64,000 nt of DNA from Candidatus Omnitrophota bacterium (lineage in GTDB: Bacteria; Ratteibacteria; UBA8468; B48-G9; DTJG01): contig JAMWCD010000006.1 of NCBI GenBank assembly GCA_023818965.1, positions 1 through 64,000 of the forward strand. Direction: 5' to 3'. The translations under genes were made by a program, and so were the position numbers. A model generated the notes under the pieces. It had not been told where the DNA came from and did not search any database. It saw only the letters and a program-made list of their open reading frames with translations. How positions within the stretch are numbered: the stretch's first letter is position 1; each line of letters opens with the position of its first letter. Below are positions 36,852 through 45,965 of the stretch, one piece after another.

Positions 36852-36882
36852 TTGAAACTGAAATATAAATTTGTGGTATAAT
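36852..36882 (+). promoter_or_regulatory. extended -10 promoter for the EF-G-like gene
   Basis: TATAAT (36877-36882) preceded by TGG gives an extended -10 element. A TTGAAA (36852-36857) lies 19 nt upstream, longer than ideal. Predicted +1 is about 36889, giving a short leader with GGAGG before the ATG at 36923. Confidence 0.55.
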
Positions 36883-36922
36883 AATATTAGAAAGATGAAC
36901 TTCAACTTAATGGAGGTTATTG

Positions 36923-38944
36923 ATGGGTTCTGTGTATAACTTTGGTTTGTTTGGACATAGCCGTTCTGGAAAAACAATACTTGCTGAAGCAATATTGTTT
37001 AAGGCAGGTGCAATAGACAGGATGGGAGACATCAATCAGGGAAATACTACGATGGATTATGAGGAAGAAGAAAAGAGAAGATTGATGAGCACAAATCTTG
37101 CTGTTGCACATTTTGAATGGAAAAAATCAATCTGCCATATCGTTGATTCTCCTGGATATATGGACTTTATAGGAGAACAGATTGCTGCGGTTGAAGCAGT
37201 TGATATTGGTATTTTGAACATTGCGGCTGATAATGGCGTTGAGGTTGGAACAGAAAAGTCATGGAATCTTTTGAAAAATAAGCAAATACCTGTAATCATT
37301 TTTATCAACAAACTTGATAATGAGCAGGCAGATTTTCAATCAACATTAAAACAAATTAATGAATTATTCGGTAAAAGAGCCGTAAATGTTATTGTTCCTG
37401 TATTTTCAGGAAATAAATTTCAGTCAGTTGTAAATCTTCTTGACCCGGAAAATCAAAAAAAAGTTGAGTTTCAAAATTTTGTGCAGAATCTTTTTGATTC
37501 AATCGCAGAAGTTGACGATGCATTGATGGAAAAATATCTTGGTGGGGAAAATCTTACACAGCAGGAAATTGTTACTGCTTTGCAGAAAGGGATTGTGACT
37601 GGAACAATCATTCCTGTTTGCTGTGGTTCTGGATTGAATCAGATCGGGGTAGAACAACTGCTTGATTTTATTGTAAATTACTTACCTGATACATCCCATC
37701 TTCCACCATTGAAAGCAAAAAATCAAAATAATGAAGAGATTGAGATTCAGAGGAATAATTCTTCACCCCTTTCAGGTGTTGTGTTTAAAACATTTAATGA
37801 CCCTTTTATGGGAAGAATATCTTATTTGAAGGTTCGTTCGGGTGTTCTTGGATCAAACTCGAATTTTTACAATGCAAGTCAGGGTTCAAAGGAAAGGATT
37901 GGACAGCTTTTTAAATTAAAGGGGAAAAAACAGGAACTCGTTGCTGAAGCATTTGCAGGAGAAATTGTTGCTGTTGCAAAACTAACTGGCTTTAAAACTT
38001 TTGATACTTTTTCTGATCCTTCTATGCCTGTGATTTATCCTGTGCCACAGATTCCTGAGGCAGCTGTATCTTTTTCTATAGCACCAAAGGTGAAGGGTAC
38101 AGAAGATAAACTTGGAGCTGCAATTTCAAAGATTATGGATGAAGATCCGACAATAAAAATTTTCAGGGATAATGAAACAAATGAAACAATTATATCAGGC
38201 ATGGGAGATGTTCATCTTGATGTTGTCATCAATAAATTTAAGGAAAAATTTGGTGTTGAGGTTATCAGGGGAACACCCAAGATTGCTTATAAAGAAACAA
38301 TTACAACCACAGCAACAGGAGAAGGAAAACATAAAAAACAAACAGGTGGCCGCGGTCAATATGGTCATTGCTTCTTAAGGGTTGAACCATTACCAAGAGG
38401 ATCTGGCTTTGAATTTGTTGATGAAATTTTTGGGGGAGCTATTCCACGTCAGTATATTCCCTCTGTTGAAAAGGGTGTAAGAGAAGCAATGTCAAGGGGG
38501 GTTTTAGCCGGCTATCCTATTGTTGATATCAAGGTAACTGTGTATGATGGGTCTTATCATGTTGTTGATTCTTCTGATATTGCCTTTCAACTTGCTGGAA
38601 TTCTTGCGTTGCAGAAAGCCGTGCAGGAGGCAAAACCAGTCCTGCTTGAACCAATAATGACTGTTGAGGTATCAGTTCCACAGGAATTTGTTGGTGATGT
38701 TATGGGGACGATCAATGCAAGAAGGGGAAGAATCCTTGAAATGACTGCTCATGGAAATAACCAGGTTGTCAGGGCACTTGTTCCACTGGCAGAGATGTCA
38801 AATTATGCCACAGAATTGAGGTCATTAACAAGTGGAAGAGGTACATTTACGATGAGTTTTTCCCATTATGAAGAAGTACCTCCACATCTAGCAGAGAAAA
38901 TTATTGCTGCAAAAAAGTCAGCAAAAGAAGCCGAAAAGGAGTAG
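36923..38944 (+). CDS. elongation factor G-like GTPase paralogue
   Basis: 673-aa translational GTPase with full EF-G architecture: G domain, domain II, then III-V (domain IV with TGGRGQYGHCFLRVEP, domain V with GRILEMTAHGNNQVVRALVP). The P-loop is GHSRSGKT (11-18) in place of the GHIDAGKT of true EF-G. G3 is DSPGYMDF and G4 is NKLD. These changes and the short switch I (GNTTMDYEEEEKRR in place of GxTxMDWMxQE-RGIT) place it in the EF-G-like family of uncertain role. GGAGG lies about 7 nt before the ATG. It is probably not the main translocase. Confidence 0.88.
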   Translation: MGSVYNFGLFGHSRSGKTILAEAILFKAGAIDRMGDINQGNTTMDYEEEEKRRLMSTNLAVAHFEWKKSICHIVDSPGYMDFIGEQIAAVEAVDIGILNIAADNGVEVGTEKSWNLLKNKQIPVIIFINKLDNEQADFQSTLKQINELFGKRAVNVIVPVFSGNKFQSVVNLLDPENQKKVEFQNFVQNLFDSIAEVDDALMEKYLGGENLTQQEIVTALQKGIVTGTIIPVCCGSGLNQIGVEQLLDFIVNYLPDTSHLPPLKAKNQNNEEIEIQRNNSSPLSGVVFKTFNDPFMGRISYLKVRSGVLGSNSNFYNASQGSKERIGQLFKLKGKKQELVAEAFAGEIVAVAKLTGFKTFDTFSDPSMPVIYPVPQIPEAAVSFSIAPKVKGTEDKLGAAISKIMDEDPTIKIFRDNETNETIISGMGDVHLDVVINKFKEKFGVEVIRGTPKIAYKETITTTATGEGKHKKQTGGRGQYGHCFLRVEPLPRGSGFEFVDEIFGGAIPRQYIPSVEKGVREAMSRGVLAGYPIVDIKVTVYDGSYHVVDSSDIAFQLAGILALQKAVQEAKPVLLEPIMTVEVSVPQEFVGDVMGTINARRGRILEMTAHGNNQVVRALVPLAEMSNYATELRSLTSGRGTFTMSFSHYEEVPPHLAEKIIAAKKSAKEAEKE

Positions 38945-38945
38945 G

Positions 38946-39491
38946 ATGGTCAGGGTGGAAGTTGAAAACATTGTGCTGAACATAACAACAAGTACTCCGA
39001 TAGTAATTTTGAAGGACAGGAAAACTGGTGGCATTCTTCCTATTGTTATTGGATTGTTTGAGGCACAGGCAATACTACTGGTTCTTGAGAAGGAAAAATT
39101 TCCTCGTCCATTGACCCATGACCTTTTAAAATCAGTAATAGACCATATGAATGCAAAATTGAAACAGGTTGAAATTTATTCATTGAAGGAAAATACCTAT
39201 TATGCCAATCTTGTTGTTGAGACAGAAAATGGACAGCAGATAAAAATTGATTGCAGACCAAGTGATGGTATTGCTCTTGCACTGAGGGCTTCAGCACCAA
39301 TACTGGCTGCTGAAAATTTGATTGAATCTCCTGAGGTTATAAAATACTATAATACAAAGGAATCTTTGAAGGCATCGCCATTTGACAGACCAATTAATCA
39401 GAAGGAAGCCGAGGAATTCAGAAAATATCTTGAACAATTGAATGCAGAGGATTTCTGGAAAAAATTAAAACAGGAAACAGAAGAACCGTAA
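38946..39491 (+). CDS. bifunctional nuclease (BFN/DUF151) domain protein
   Basis: 181-aa protein. The DUF151 domain fills residues about 1-135 (VRVEVENIVLNITTSTPIVILKD, GGILPIVIGLFEAQAILL, RPLTHDLLKSVI, IDCRPSDGIALALR). An acidic, charged tail follows (KEAEEFRKYLEQLNAEDFWKKL), a UVR-like helical segment. Family members have been reported with nuclease activity, but the cellular role is open. AAGGAG upstream and the family N-terminus fix the ATG 1 nt after the EF-G-like stop. Confidence 0.85.
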   Translation: MVRVEVENIVLNITTSTPIVILKDRKTGGILPIVIGLFEAQAILLVLEKEKFPRPLTHDLLKSVIDHMNAKLKQVEIYSLKENTYYANLVVETENGQQIKIDCRPSDGIALALRASAPILAAENLIESPEVIKYYNTKESLKASPFDRPINQKEAEEFRKYLEQLNAEDFWKKLKQETEEP

Positions 39492-39505
39492 AATGAGGAG
39501 GGAAG

Positions 39506-40255
39506 ATGTCAGGACATAATAAATGGGCAAGTATTAAGCACAAAAAGATGGCGATGGACGCAAGAAGAGGTAAGATGTTTACGAAAATTATTAGAGAGAT
39601 TATGATGGCAGCAAAACTCGGCGGAGGTAACCCTGAAAGTAATCCCCATCTACGTATGGCGATTGAACGTGCACGAAGTATAAACATGCCAAATGATAAT
39701 ATTCAGAGGGCGATCAAAAAGGGAACAGGAGAAGAGGGTGGAGTTGCACTTGAGGCAGTTGGCTATGAAGGGTATGGTCCAGGTGGAGTTGCAATACTTG
39801 TTGAGACACTGACCGATAATAAAAGAAGGACTGCTGCTGAAATTCGTTCAATATTTTCAAGGCACAATGGGAGTCTTGGAGAAAGTGGTTGCGTATCCTG
39901 GATGTTTGAAAGAAAGGGTGTGATTACAGTGAAAAAAGAAGGAACTGATGAGGAGAAACTGCTTTCTCTGGTTCTTGACGCAGGGGCAGAAGATTTAAAG
40001 ATTGATAATGATCTTTTTGAAATTGTATGCCCGCCTGATAAGTTAGAGGCAGTCAAGAAAATTCTTGAAGAAAACAAGATTTCAGTGGAAAGTGCTTCTG
40101 TTAATTTGATTCCGAAAAATACTGTCAGGGTTGAGGGAAAAGAAGCAGAACAACTTCTTAAATTGCTTGATGAACTTGAAGAACATGAAGATGTTCAGAA
40201 TGTTCATTCAAATTTTGATATCCCTGACGAATTGATTGAGGCGATGTCACGTTGA
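39506..40255 (+). CDS. yebC: YebC/PmpR family protein
   Basis: 249-aa protein of the TACO1/YebC family. It begins SGHNKWASIKHKKMAMDARRGKMFTKI and has GGNPESNPHLRMAIERARSINMPNDNIQRAIKKG, both diagnostic. Family members act as DNA-binding regulators or as factors helping ribosomes at polyproline stretches. It sits directly before ruvCAB, the classical location, and overlaps ruvC by 4 nt (TTGA). GAGGAGG 5-6 nt upstream marks the start. Confidence 0.95.
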   Translation: MSGHNKWASIKHKKMAMDARRGKMFTKIIREIMMAAKLGGGNPESNPHLRMAIERARSINMPNDNIQRAIKKGTGEEGGVALEAVGYEGYGPGGVAILVETLTDNKRRTAAEIRSIFSRHNGSLGESGCVSWMFERKGVITVKKEGTDEEKLLSLVLDAGAEDLKIDNDLFEIVCPPDKLEAVKKILEENKISVESASVNLIPKNTVRVEGKEAEQLLKLLDELEEHEDVQNVHSNFDIPDELIEAMSR

Positions 40256-40761
40256 AGCAAAATACTGCAATCACTGTACTTGGTGTTGACCCAGGTCTTA
40301 ATTGTTTTGGGTATGGTGCAATTTTTGAATGTTCAGGGGTAATAAAAGCATTGAAGTACGGGCAGTATGTTATTTCTAAAAAACTTTCGTTTGAAGATAA
40401 ACTTGTTTTCATTGGGAAAACCTTTGACACAATCATTGAAGAGATAAAACCCGATGTTGTTGCAATAGAACGAATCTATGTTGCAAAAAATACAAGGATT
40501 GCTCTTTCAATAGGACTTGTCTCTGGTATTATTGCTTACTCAGGCATTGTGAAAAATGTAAAGGTTTGTTTTATTACTCCAGGGGAGATAAAAAAAACTA
40601 TTACAGGGAATGGGCAGGCACTGAAACATCAGGTTGGTTTTATGGTTCAGAAAATGCTTGGTATAAATGAACAACCTGGTGAACATGCAACTGATGCACT
40701 TGCAACAGCAATAAGTTTCCTGTCAGTAAACAAATTTCAAACCATGGTAGAAATGTTATGA
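40252..40761 (+). CDS. ruvC: crossover junction endodeoxyribonuclease RuvC
   Basis: 169-aa Holliday-junction resolvase. The RNase H-fold acidic residues are in VLGVDPGLNCFGYG (D13), VAIERIYVAKN and the C-terminal EHATDALATA. It starts with TTG at 40252, overlapping the yebC stop, which indicates translational coupling. No ATG further in gives a full family N-terminus. It overlaps ruvA by 4 nt. Confidence 0.94.
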   Translation: MKQNTAITVLGVDPGLNCFGYGAIFECSGVIKALKYGQYVISKKLSFEDKLVFIGKTFDTIIEEIKPDVVAIERIYVAKNTRIALSIGLVSGIIAYSGIVKNVKVCFITPGEIKKTITGNGQALKHQVGFMVQKMLGINEQPGEHATDALATAISFLSVNKFQTMVEML

Positions 40762-41339
40762 TATGTTCAATTGAAGGAAAAATTGTAAAGAAGATGCCAA
40801 TGGAGGTTTTTGTTGAAGTCAATGGTATTGGTTATATTGTTAGGGTTCCTCTTTCGACATCCAGTGTACTTCCTGATGAAGGAGAAAATGTTCGTCTTTT
40901 TACATCAATGATCATCAGGGAAGAAAACCCTGAGCTTTATGGTTTTCTAACAGAAAAGGAATGGAAAATTTTCCAGAAGATGATTTTGCTTCCTGGTGTT
41001 GGTCCTAAACTTGCTCTCAGGATACTTTCAAGATTGACCCCTGATGAAATTGTTGGTGCTGTGTTATCTCAGGATATTGACTATCTGAAAAAAACTCCTG
41101 GCATCGGAAAGAAAATTGCTGAACGACTTGTGCTTGAACTGAAACATCATATGGAAGACCTGGAGCCAGTGGCAGAAGAAATTTCAGGAGATTTTATCCC
41201 AGAGGCAATTGAAGCATTGACAGTGCTCGGATACAAAAGGAATGAAGCCCAGCAAATTGTGAGAAAGACAGCAAAAGAACTCGGGAAAAAACCTGAGTCC
41301 CTTGAAAATTTTCTTAAAGAAATTCTAAAACGGGTATGA
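40758..41339 (+). CDS. ruvA: Holliday junction DNA helicase subunit RuvA
   Basis: 193-aa tetrameric protein that binds four-way junctions and recruits RuvB. It has an N-terminal OB domain ([28 protein letters not shown]) and tandem helix-hairpin-helix motifs ([14 protein letters not shown] and [18 protein letters not shown]). A C-terminal UBA-like domain III contacts RuvB ([20 protein letters not shown]). Overlap with ruvC (ATGA) and a 1-nt gap to ruvB show a single transcript. Confidence 0.96.
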   Translation: MICSIEGKIVKKMPMEVFVEVNGIGYIVRVPLSTSSVLPDEGENVRLFTSMIIREENPELYGFLTEKEWKIFQKMILLPGVGPKLALRILSRLTPDEIVGAVLSQDIDYLKKTPGIGKKIAERLVLELKHHMEDLEPVAEEISGDFIPEAIEALTVLGYKRNEAQQIVRKTAKELGKKPESLENFLKEILKRV

Positions 41340-41340
41340 A

Positions 41341-42363
41341 ATGGAAGAAAGAATTACTTCCCCATCTGTATCAAAAGAAGACCTGGCTTATGAAAGTTCA
41401 TTAAGGCCTCAAACATTTGAAGAATTTATCGGTCAGAAAAAGGTTAAGGAAAATCTTTTGATTTTTATCCAGTCAGCAAAAATGAGAAAGGATGTTCTTG
41501 ACCATGTTTTACTTTATGGTCCACCAGGTCTTGGAAAGACAACCCTTGCGTATATTATAGCAAATACGCTTGGTGTCAATATTCGCGCAAGTTCAGGTCC
41601 TGTTTTAGAAAAGGCAGGAGACCTTGCAGGAATTCTTACAAATCTTGAAGAAGGAGACATATTTTTTATCGATGAAATTCATCGTCTGCCAAGGCAGGTG
41701 GAAGAATATCTTTACAGTGCAATGGAAGATTTTAAAATTGATATCATGCTGGGTGAAGGTCCAAAAGCAAAATCAGTAAAAATTCCTCTAAAGCCATTTA
41801 CTCTTATTGGAGCGACAACAAGAATAGGGTTGCTTACATCTCCTTTGAGGAACAGGTTTGGAATCATACACCGACTTGATTATTATTCTGTTGAGGAACT
41901 CACCAGCATTATTATCAGGTCCTGTAAAATATTGAATTTCAAAATAGATCCAGAAGGTGCAATGGAAATTGCAAAACGTTCACGTGCAACACCGAGGATT
42001 GCCAATAGATTACTGAGAAGGGTTCGTGACTTTGCTTTTGTTAAAAATAAACAATGTATTGATGCAGAAATTGCTTCATATGCACTTGACCAGATGTCAG
42101 TTGATGAAAGCGGACTTGATGAGATGGATAAAAAGATTCTTGAAACCATTATTGAAAAATTTAATGGTGGTCCAGTAGGAATTAGAAGTTTAGCCATTGC
42201 AGTTGGAGAAGAACCTGATACCATAGAAGAGGTTTATGAATCATATCTTGTGAAGGAAGGTTTTATCAGCAGGACTCCGCAGGGCAGGGTGGCGAATGAA
42301 AAAGCCTACCGCCATTTGAATATTTCTTCAAAAAAACCCCCGGGGTTATTTTCTGATGCTTAA
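41341..42363 (+). CDS. ruvB: Holliday junction branch migration ATPase RuvB
   Basis: 340-aa AAA+ motor. Signatures are [19 protein letters not shown], Walker [10 protein letters not shown], Walker [23 protein letters not shown], sensor 1 in [20 protein letters not shown], and the C-terminal winged helix with [27 protein letters not shown]. Length is standard. It overlaps lptB by 8 nt, linking DNA repair genes to the envelope and isoprenoid genes that follow. Confidence 0.97.
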   Translation: MEERITSPSVSKEDLAYESSLRPQTFEEFIGQKKVKENLLIFIQSAKMRKDVLDHVLLYGPPGLGKTTLAYIIANTLGVNIRASSGPVLEKAGDLAGILTNLEEGDIFFIDEIHRLPRQVEEYLYSAMEDFKIDIMLGEGPKAKSVKIPLKPFTLIGATTRIGLLTSPLRNRFGIIHRLDYYSVEELTSIIIRSCKILNFKIDPEGAMEIAKRSRATPRIANRLLRRVRDFAFVKNKQCIDAEIASYALDQMSVDESGLDEMDKKILETIIEKFNGGPVGIRSLAIAVGEEPDTIEEVYESYLVKEGFISRTPQGRVANEKAYRHLNISSKKPPGLFSDA

Positions 42364-43072
42364 AGTTGAAGATATCGGTAAAAATTTTGGGAAAAGACAG
42401 GTTTTAAAGAATATTTCTTTGAATCTAAAAAAAGGTGAGGTTGTTGGGTTGCTTGGTCCTAATGGAGCAGGAAAAACAACAACATTCAATATTATCATGG
42501 GTTTTTTGATGCCTGATTACGGGCACATATTTTTGAACGATAAAGACATCACTAATTTCCCTGTATTTAAAAGGGCACAATCAGGTATGAGTTATCTGTT
42601 TCAGGAACCAGCAATATTTCACCGACTTAGTGTGATTGAAAATCTTTTAATAATTCTTGAAAATTTTGTAGGAAATTATGACCGTCAGGTTGAGATTGCA
42701 AGGAGTTTGCTGAAAAAAATGGGTATTGAAAATCTCTGGAGTGTTTGTGCAGGAACCCTTTCAGGGGGGGAGAAAAGACGTCTTGAAATTGCAAGAAACC
42801 TGATTAATAATCCTGATTTTTTCCTTCTTGATGAGCCATTTTCAGGGATTGATCCGAAGACAGTTTCTGAGATTAAATCAATGATTCTTGAATTGAAAAA
42901 GGATGGGGCAGGGATTTTAATTACAGACCATAATGTCAGGGATGCATTGAGTATTACTGACAGGGCATATTTAATTTATGATGGTACAATTTTGATTGAA
43001 GGTACGCCTGAAGAGATTTTGAATGATTACACAAGTAGAAAGGTATATTTTGGACAGGATTTTAAATTATGA
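42356..43072 (+). CDS. lptB: LPS export ABC transporter ATPase LptB
   Basis: 238-aa ATPase that powers LPS extraction by LptFG. Walker A is GPNGAGKT (34-41), followed by [19 protein letters not shown], the Q-loop region [20 protein letters not shown], signature [13 protein letters not shown], Walker [14 protein letters not shown] and the LptB-typical [22 protein letters not shown]. The codons for the signature include a run of seven G (42764-42770). lptF/G are not in the window, and the related OstA-like protein is 30 kb away after kdsC. Confidence 0.93.
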   Translation: MLKVEDIGKNFGKRQVLKNISLNLKKGEVVGLLGPNGAGKTTTFNIIMGFLMPDYGHIFLNDKDITNFPVFKRAQSGMSYLFQEPAIFHRLSVIENLLIILENFVGNYDRQVEIARSLLKKMGIENLWSVCAGTLSGGEKRRLEIARNLINNPDFFLLDEPFSGIDPKTVSEIKSMILELKKDGAGILITDHNVRDALSITDRAYLIYDGTILIEGTPEEILNDYTSRKVYFGQDFKL

Positions 43073-43755
43073 ATCAGATTCCGGTTCATGTTGCAATCAT
43101 TATGGATGGTAATGGAAGATGGGCTCAACAGAGAGGACTACCAAGATTTTACGGACATAAGGAAGGGATTTCTGCTGTGAGAAGGGTTGTAAAGACGTCA
43201 AAGCAGGAAAACATAAAATATCTTACGTTGTATTCTTTTTCCACAGAAAACTGGAAAAGGCCGAAAGAAGAGGTTGAATTTCTTTTCTCGCTTATGGAAT
43301 CTCAACTGAGAGAAGAAATGAACTCTTTGCATCAGGAAAATATCAGGGTTCGATTTGCCGGGAGAATTCAGTTGCTTCCTGAAAAATTGCAGACAATTAT
43401 CTCTGACACTGAAAAATTAACAGACGCAAATACTGGCTTGAATTTAACATTTGCAGTCAATTATGGAGGAAGGCAGGAAATTTTAGATGCAATAAAGAGA
43501 ATGCTTGAAAAGAATAGAAACTGCCTTATCAATGAGGACACAATAAGAAAGTTCTTTTATGTCCCTGAATTGCCTGATGTTGACCTTTTAATAAGGACAG
43601 CAGGTGAACAGCGATTGAGCAATTTTTTGATATGGCAGTCGGTTTATGCAGAGTTTTATTTTACTCCGGTACTGTGGCCTGATTTTTCAGAGCATGATTT
43701 TAAACAGGCACTTGAAGAATTTGCCAGAAGGAAAAGGAGGTTTGGTGGGATATGA
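43069..43755 (+). CDS. uppS: undecaprenyl diphosphate synthase
   Basis: 228-aa cis-prenyltransferase making the C55 lipid carrier for peptidoglycan and LPS. The catalytic Asp is D13 in IIMDGNGRWAQQRGLPRFYGHKEG. SFSTENWKRPKEEVEFL and DLLIRTAGEQRLSNFLIWQSVYAEFYF complete the signature. It overlaps both lptB and dxr by ATGA-type junctions. In many bacteria cdsA lies between uppS and dxr; here it is absent. Confidence 0.96.
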   Translation: MNQIPVHVAIIMDGNGRWAQQRGLPRFYGHKEGISAVRRVVKTSKQENIKYLTLYSFSTENWKRPKEEVEFLFSLMESQLREEMNSLHQENIRVRFAGRIQLLPEKLQTIISDTEKLTDANTGLNLTFAVNYGGRQEILDAIKRMLEKNRNCLINEDTIRKFFYVPELPDVDLLIRTAGEQRLSNFLIWQSVYAEFYFTPVLWPDFSEHDFKQALEEFARRKRRFGGI

Positions 43756-44873
43756 AGAAGGTGGCTGTTTTTGGTTCCACTGGCTCAATTGGCAGGGCAA
43801 CACTTGATATCATTTCACGGTGCAGAGAGAAATTTTCTGTTTTTGGACTTGTGGCAAATAAACAGAAAGATTTATTAAATGAACAGATTCACACATTTGA
43901 ACCAGGGTTTGCTGTTTTTGTTGATGAACAGGGAAAGGATGGAGTAAAAAAAGGAAAAACAACATATCTTTACGGCAAACAGCATCTTGAATTTCTTGCC
44001 ACACATCCTGAAGTAGATATTGTTGTGATGGCAATTTCAGGGCTTGGTGGATTGAATTGTACCATTAAAGCCCTTGAAGCAGGAAAAACCGTTGCTCTTG
44101 CAAGTAAGGAAATCATTGTCTGCGCCGGGCATTTACTGAAGGATAAAAAAGGGAAAATTCTTCCTGTTGATAGTGAACATAACGCAATTTTTCAGATTCT
44201 TGACAGAGAAAAAAACAGTGTTACAGAAATAATGCTTACTGCCTCAGGTGGTCCGTTTCTCAATTATAAAGGAGACCTTTCAGATGTGACAGTCAATCAG
44301 GTTTTGAACCATCCTGTATGGAAAATGGGAAAGAGAATTACAGTTGATTCAGCGACAATGATGAATAAGGGGTTTGAAGTTATTGAAGCATTTTATTTAT
44401 TCGGCATTGAAAAAGAAAATATCAGGGTATTGTTGCACCCACAGGCGATTGTTCATGGTTTTGTAAGATTTTGCGATGGCTTTGTAAAGGCAGTTTGTTC
44501 AATTCCTGACATGAGATATTCAATCAATTATTGTTTAAATTATCCTGAAAGGATTGATGCAGGGCTACCTGAACTTGATATTTCATCTGTAAAAAACCTT
44601 ACGTTTGAAGAGCTCAAACAGGGACTATTCCCATGTTTTGACCTTGCAAGGGAAGCATTGAAAAAGGACATCTCGTATCTTACTGTTTTGAATGCAGCTG
44701 ATGAGGAGGCAGTTGGAATGTTTCTTGATGGCAGGATAAAATTTGATTCTATTCCAGTAATTATTGAAAAGGCACTTGAAAGGCATCATCCCGTTTATCT
44801 GGGAAATGTATCTGATATTTTAACCCTTGACCAGCAGGTCAGGGATGAAATAAGAACATTTGTTAATGTCTGA
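43752..44873 (+). CDS. dxr: 1-deoxy-D-xylulose-5-phosphate reductoisomerase
   Basis: 373-aa NADPH enzyme, the committed step of the MEP isoprenoid route. The N-terminal NADPH motif is GSTGSIGRATLDIISR. Metal and substrate residues lie in LASKEIIVCAGHLL, VDSEHNAIFQIL, MLTASGGPFLN and DSATMMNKGFEVIEAFYLF. Length is slightly short of E. coli (398). It follows uppS by a 4-nt overlap and precedes rseP by 24 nt. Confidence 0.96.
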   Translation: MKKVAVFGSTGSIGRATLDIISRCREKFSVFGLVANKQKDLLNEQIHTFEPGFAVFVDEQGKDGVKKGKTTYLYGKQHLEFLATHPEVDIVVMAISGLGGLNCTIKALEAGKTVALASKEIIVCAGHLLKDKKGKILPVDSEHNAIFQILDREKNSVTEIMLTASGGPFLNYKGDLSDVTVNQVLNHPVWKMGKRITVDSATMMNKGFEVIEAFYLFGIEKENIRVLLHPQAIVHGFVRFCDGFVKAVCSIPDMRYSINYCLNYPERIDAGLPELDISSVKNLTFEELKQGLFPCFDLAREALKKDISYLTVLNAADEEAVGMFLDGRIKFDSIPVIIEKALERHHPVYLGNVSDILTLDQQVRDEIRTFVNV

Positions 44874-44897
44874 AATAGAAAATTTGAGGAGGTTTGA

Positions 44898-45965
44898 ATG
44901 TTCATAATCGGGATCTTTGTGGTTTTCGGTGTTGTAATTCTCATCCATGAATACGGACATTTCTGGGTTGCAAAAAAACTTGGTGTAAGGGTTGAAAAAT
45001 TTTCCCTTGGTTTTGGCCCAAAAATCTTTTCGTGGAAAAGAAATGAAACAGAATATTTAATATCACTGATTCCCTTTGGTGGATATGTCAAAATGGCAGG
45101 AGAGGATGCTATTGAAGCCAAATCTCCTGATGAGTATGCAGCACTACCTCCGGGAAAAAGGGCATTGATTGTTGCTTCTGGAGCAATCCATAATATTCTG
45201 ATTGCATATTTTTTCCTGGTTCCTGCTCTCATGCTTGGAATTTCAAGGTATGATGGAACTGTTATTGGTAGTGTTCAGAAGGGATTTCCAGCAGAGATTG
45301 CAGGGATCAAGGAAGGAGACAGGGTGATTTCTGTTAATGGTCAGGTTTGCAGGGAGTGGTTTGATGTGGTGAAAAGTATCACTGAGCAGGCGAATATTGC
45401 ACCTGAAAAACCTGTGATTATAAAAATTCAGAGGGATTCACAAATTCTTGAAATTCCTGTTGTTGCAAAATTAATGGAAAAAGACAGGTCAATGTTTAAA
45501 GGGAAAAAAAGATATGTCATTGGTATTGCTCCAAAGGAAGTAATTGCAAGTTATAATTTTTTTGGAGCCATTGGTGAAGCAGGAAAAGAATATGCGAGAA
45601 TGTTCAGGGTAATTTTGATAAGTTTCAAATTACTCTTCACCAGGCAGGTTTCTTTCCAGGAACTTTCAGGTCCTGTTGGAATCAGCAGGATGACAATTGA
45701 AGTTATTAAAGCCGGGATTGCAAGTTTTCTGTATTTTATTGCTTTTATCAACGTCAATCTTGGAATTGTGAATCTTTTTCCTTTTTTTGTTCTTGATGGA
45801 GGACATCTTGTGGGATTGCTTGGAGAAAAAATACTCAGAAGAAAACCGCATAAAAAACTACTTGAAATAGGGCAGTTTGCAGGGATTATTTTTTTACTCG
45901 TTATGATTGTTCTTGTCACCTTTAATGACATCGTCAGGATTCTTACAGAGAAAATTTCAAAATGA
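44898..45965 (+). CDS. rseP: site-2 intramembrane metalloprotease RseP
   Basis: 355-aa membrane protease that cuts anti-sigma factors or signal peptides within the bilayer. The zinc motif HEYGH is at 17-21 in the first helix, and the third ligand region is LFPFFVLDGGHL. A PDZ domain lies between (about 120-190, SVQKGFPAEIAGIKEGDRVISVNGQ). About four transmembrane segments are seen. AGGAGG 5 nt upstream marks the start. No anti-sigma gene is adjacent. It overlaps ispG by 4 nt. Confidence 0.95.
   Translation: MFIIGIFVVFGVVILIHEYGHFWVAKKLGVRVEKFSLGFGPKIFSWKRNETEYLISLIPFGGYVKMAGEDAIEAKSPDEYAALPPGKRALIVASGAIHNILIAYFFLVPALMLGISRYDGTVIGSVQKGFPAEIAGIKEGDRVISVNGQVCREWFDVVKSITEQANIAPEKPVIIKIQRDSQILEIPVVAKLMEKDRSMFKGKKRYVIGIAPKEVIASYNFFGAIGEAGKEYARMFRVILISFKLLFTRQVSFQELSGPVGISRMTIEVIKAGIASFLYFIAFINVNLGIVNLFPFFVLDGGHLVGLLGEKILRRKPHKKLLEIGQFAGIIFLLVMIVLVTFNDIVRILTEKISK

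Noticed and set aside
42764-42770. Run of seven G in the lptB signature motif as a phase-variation site
   Set aside because: Encodes the invariant SGG-E of the ABC signature; codon constraint explains it and there is no second tract nearby.
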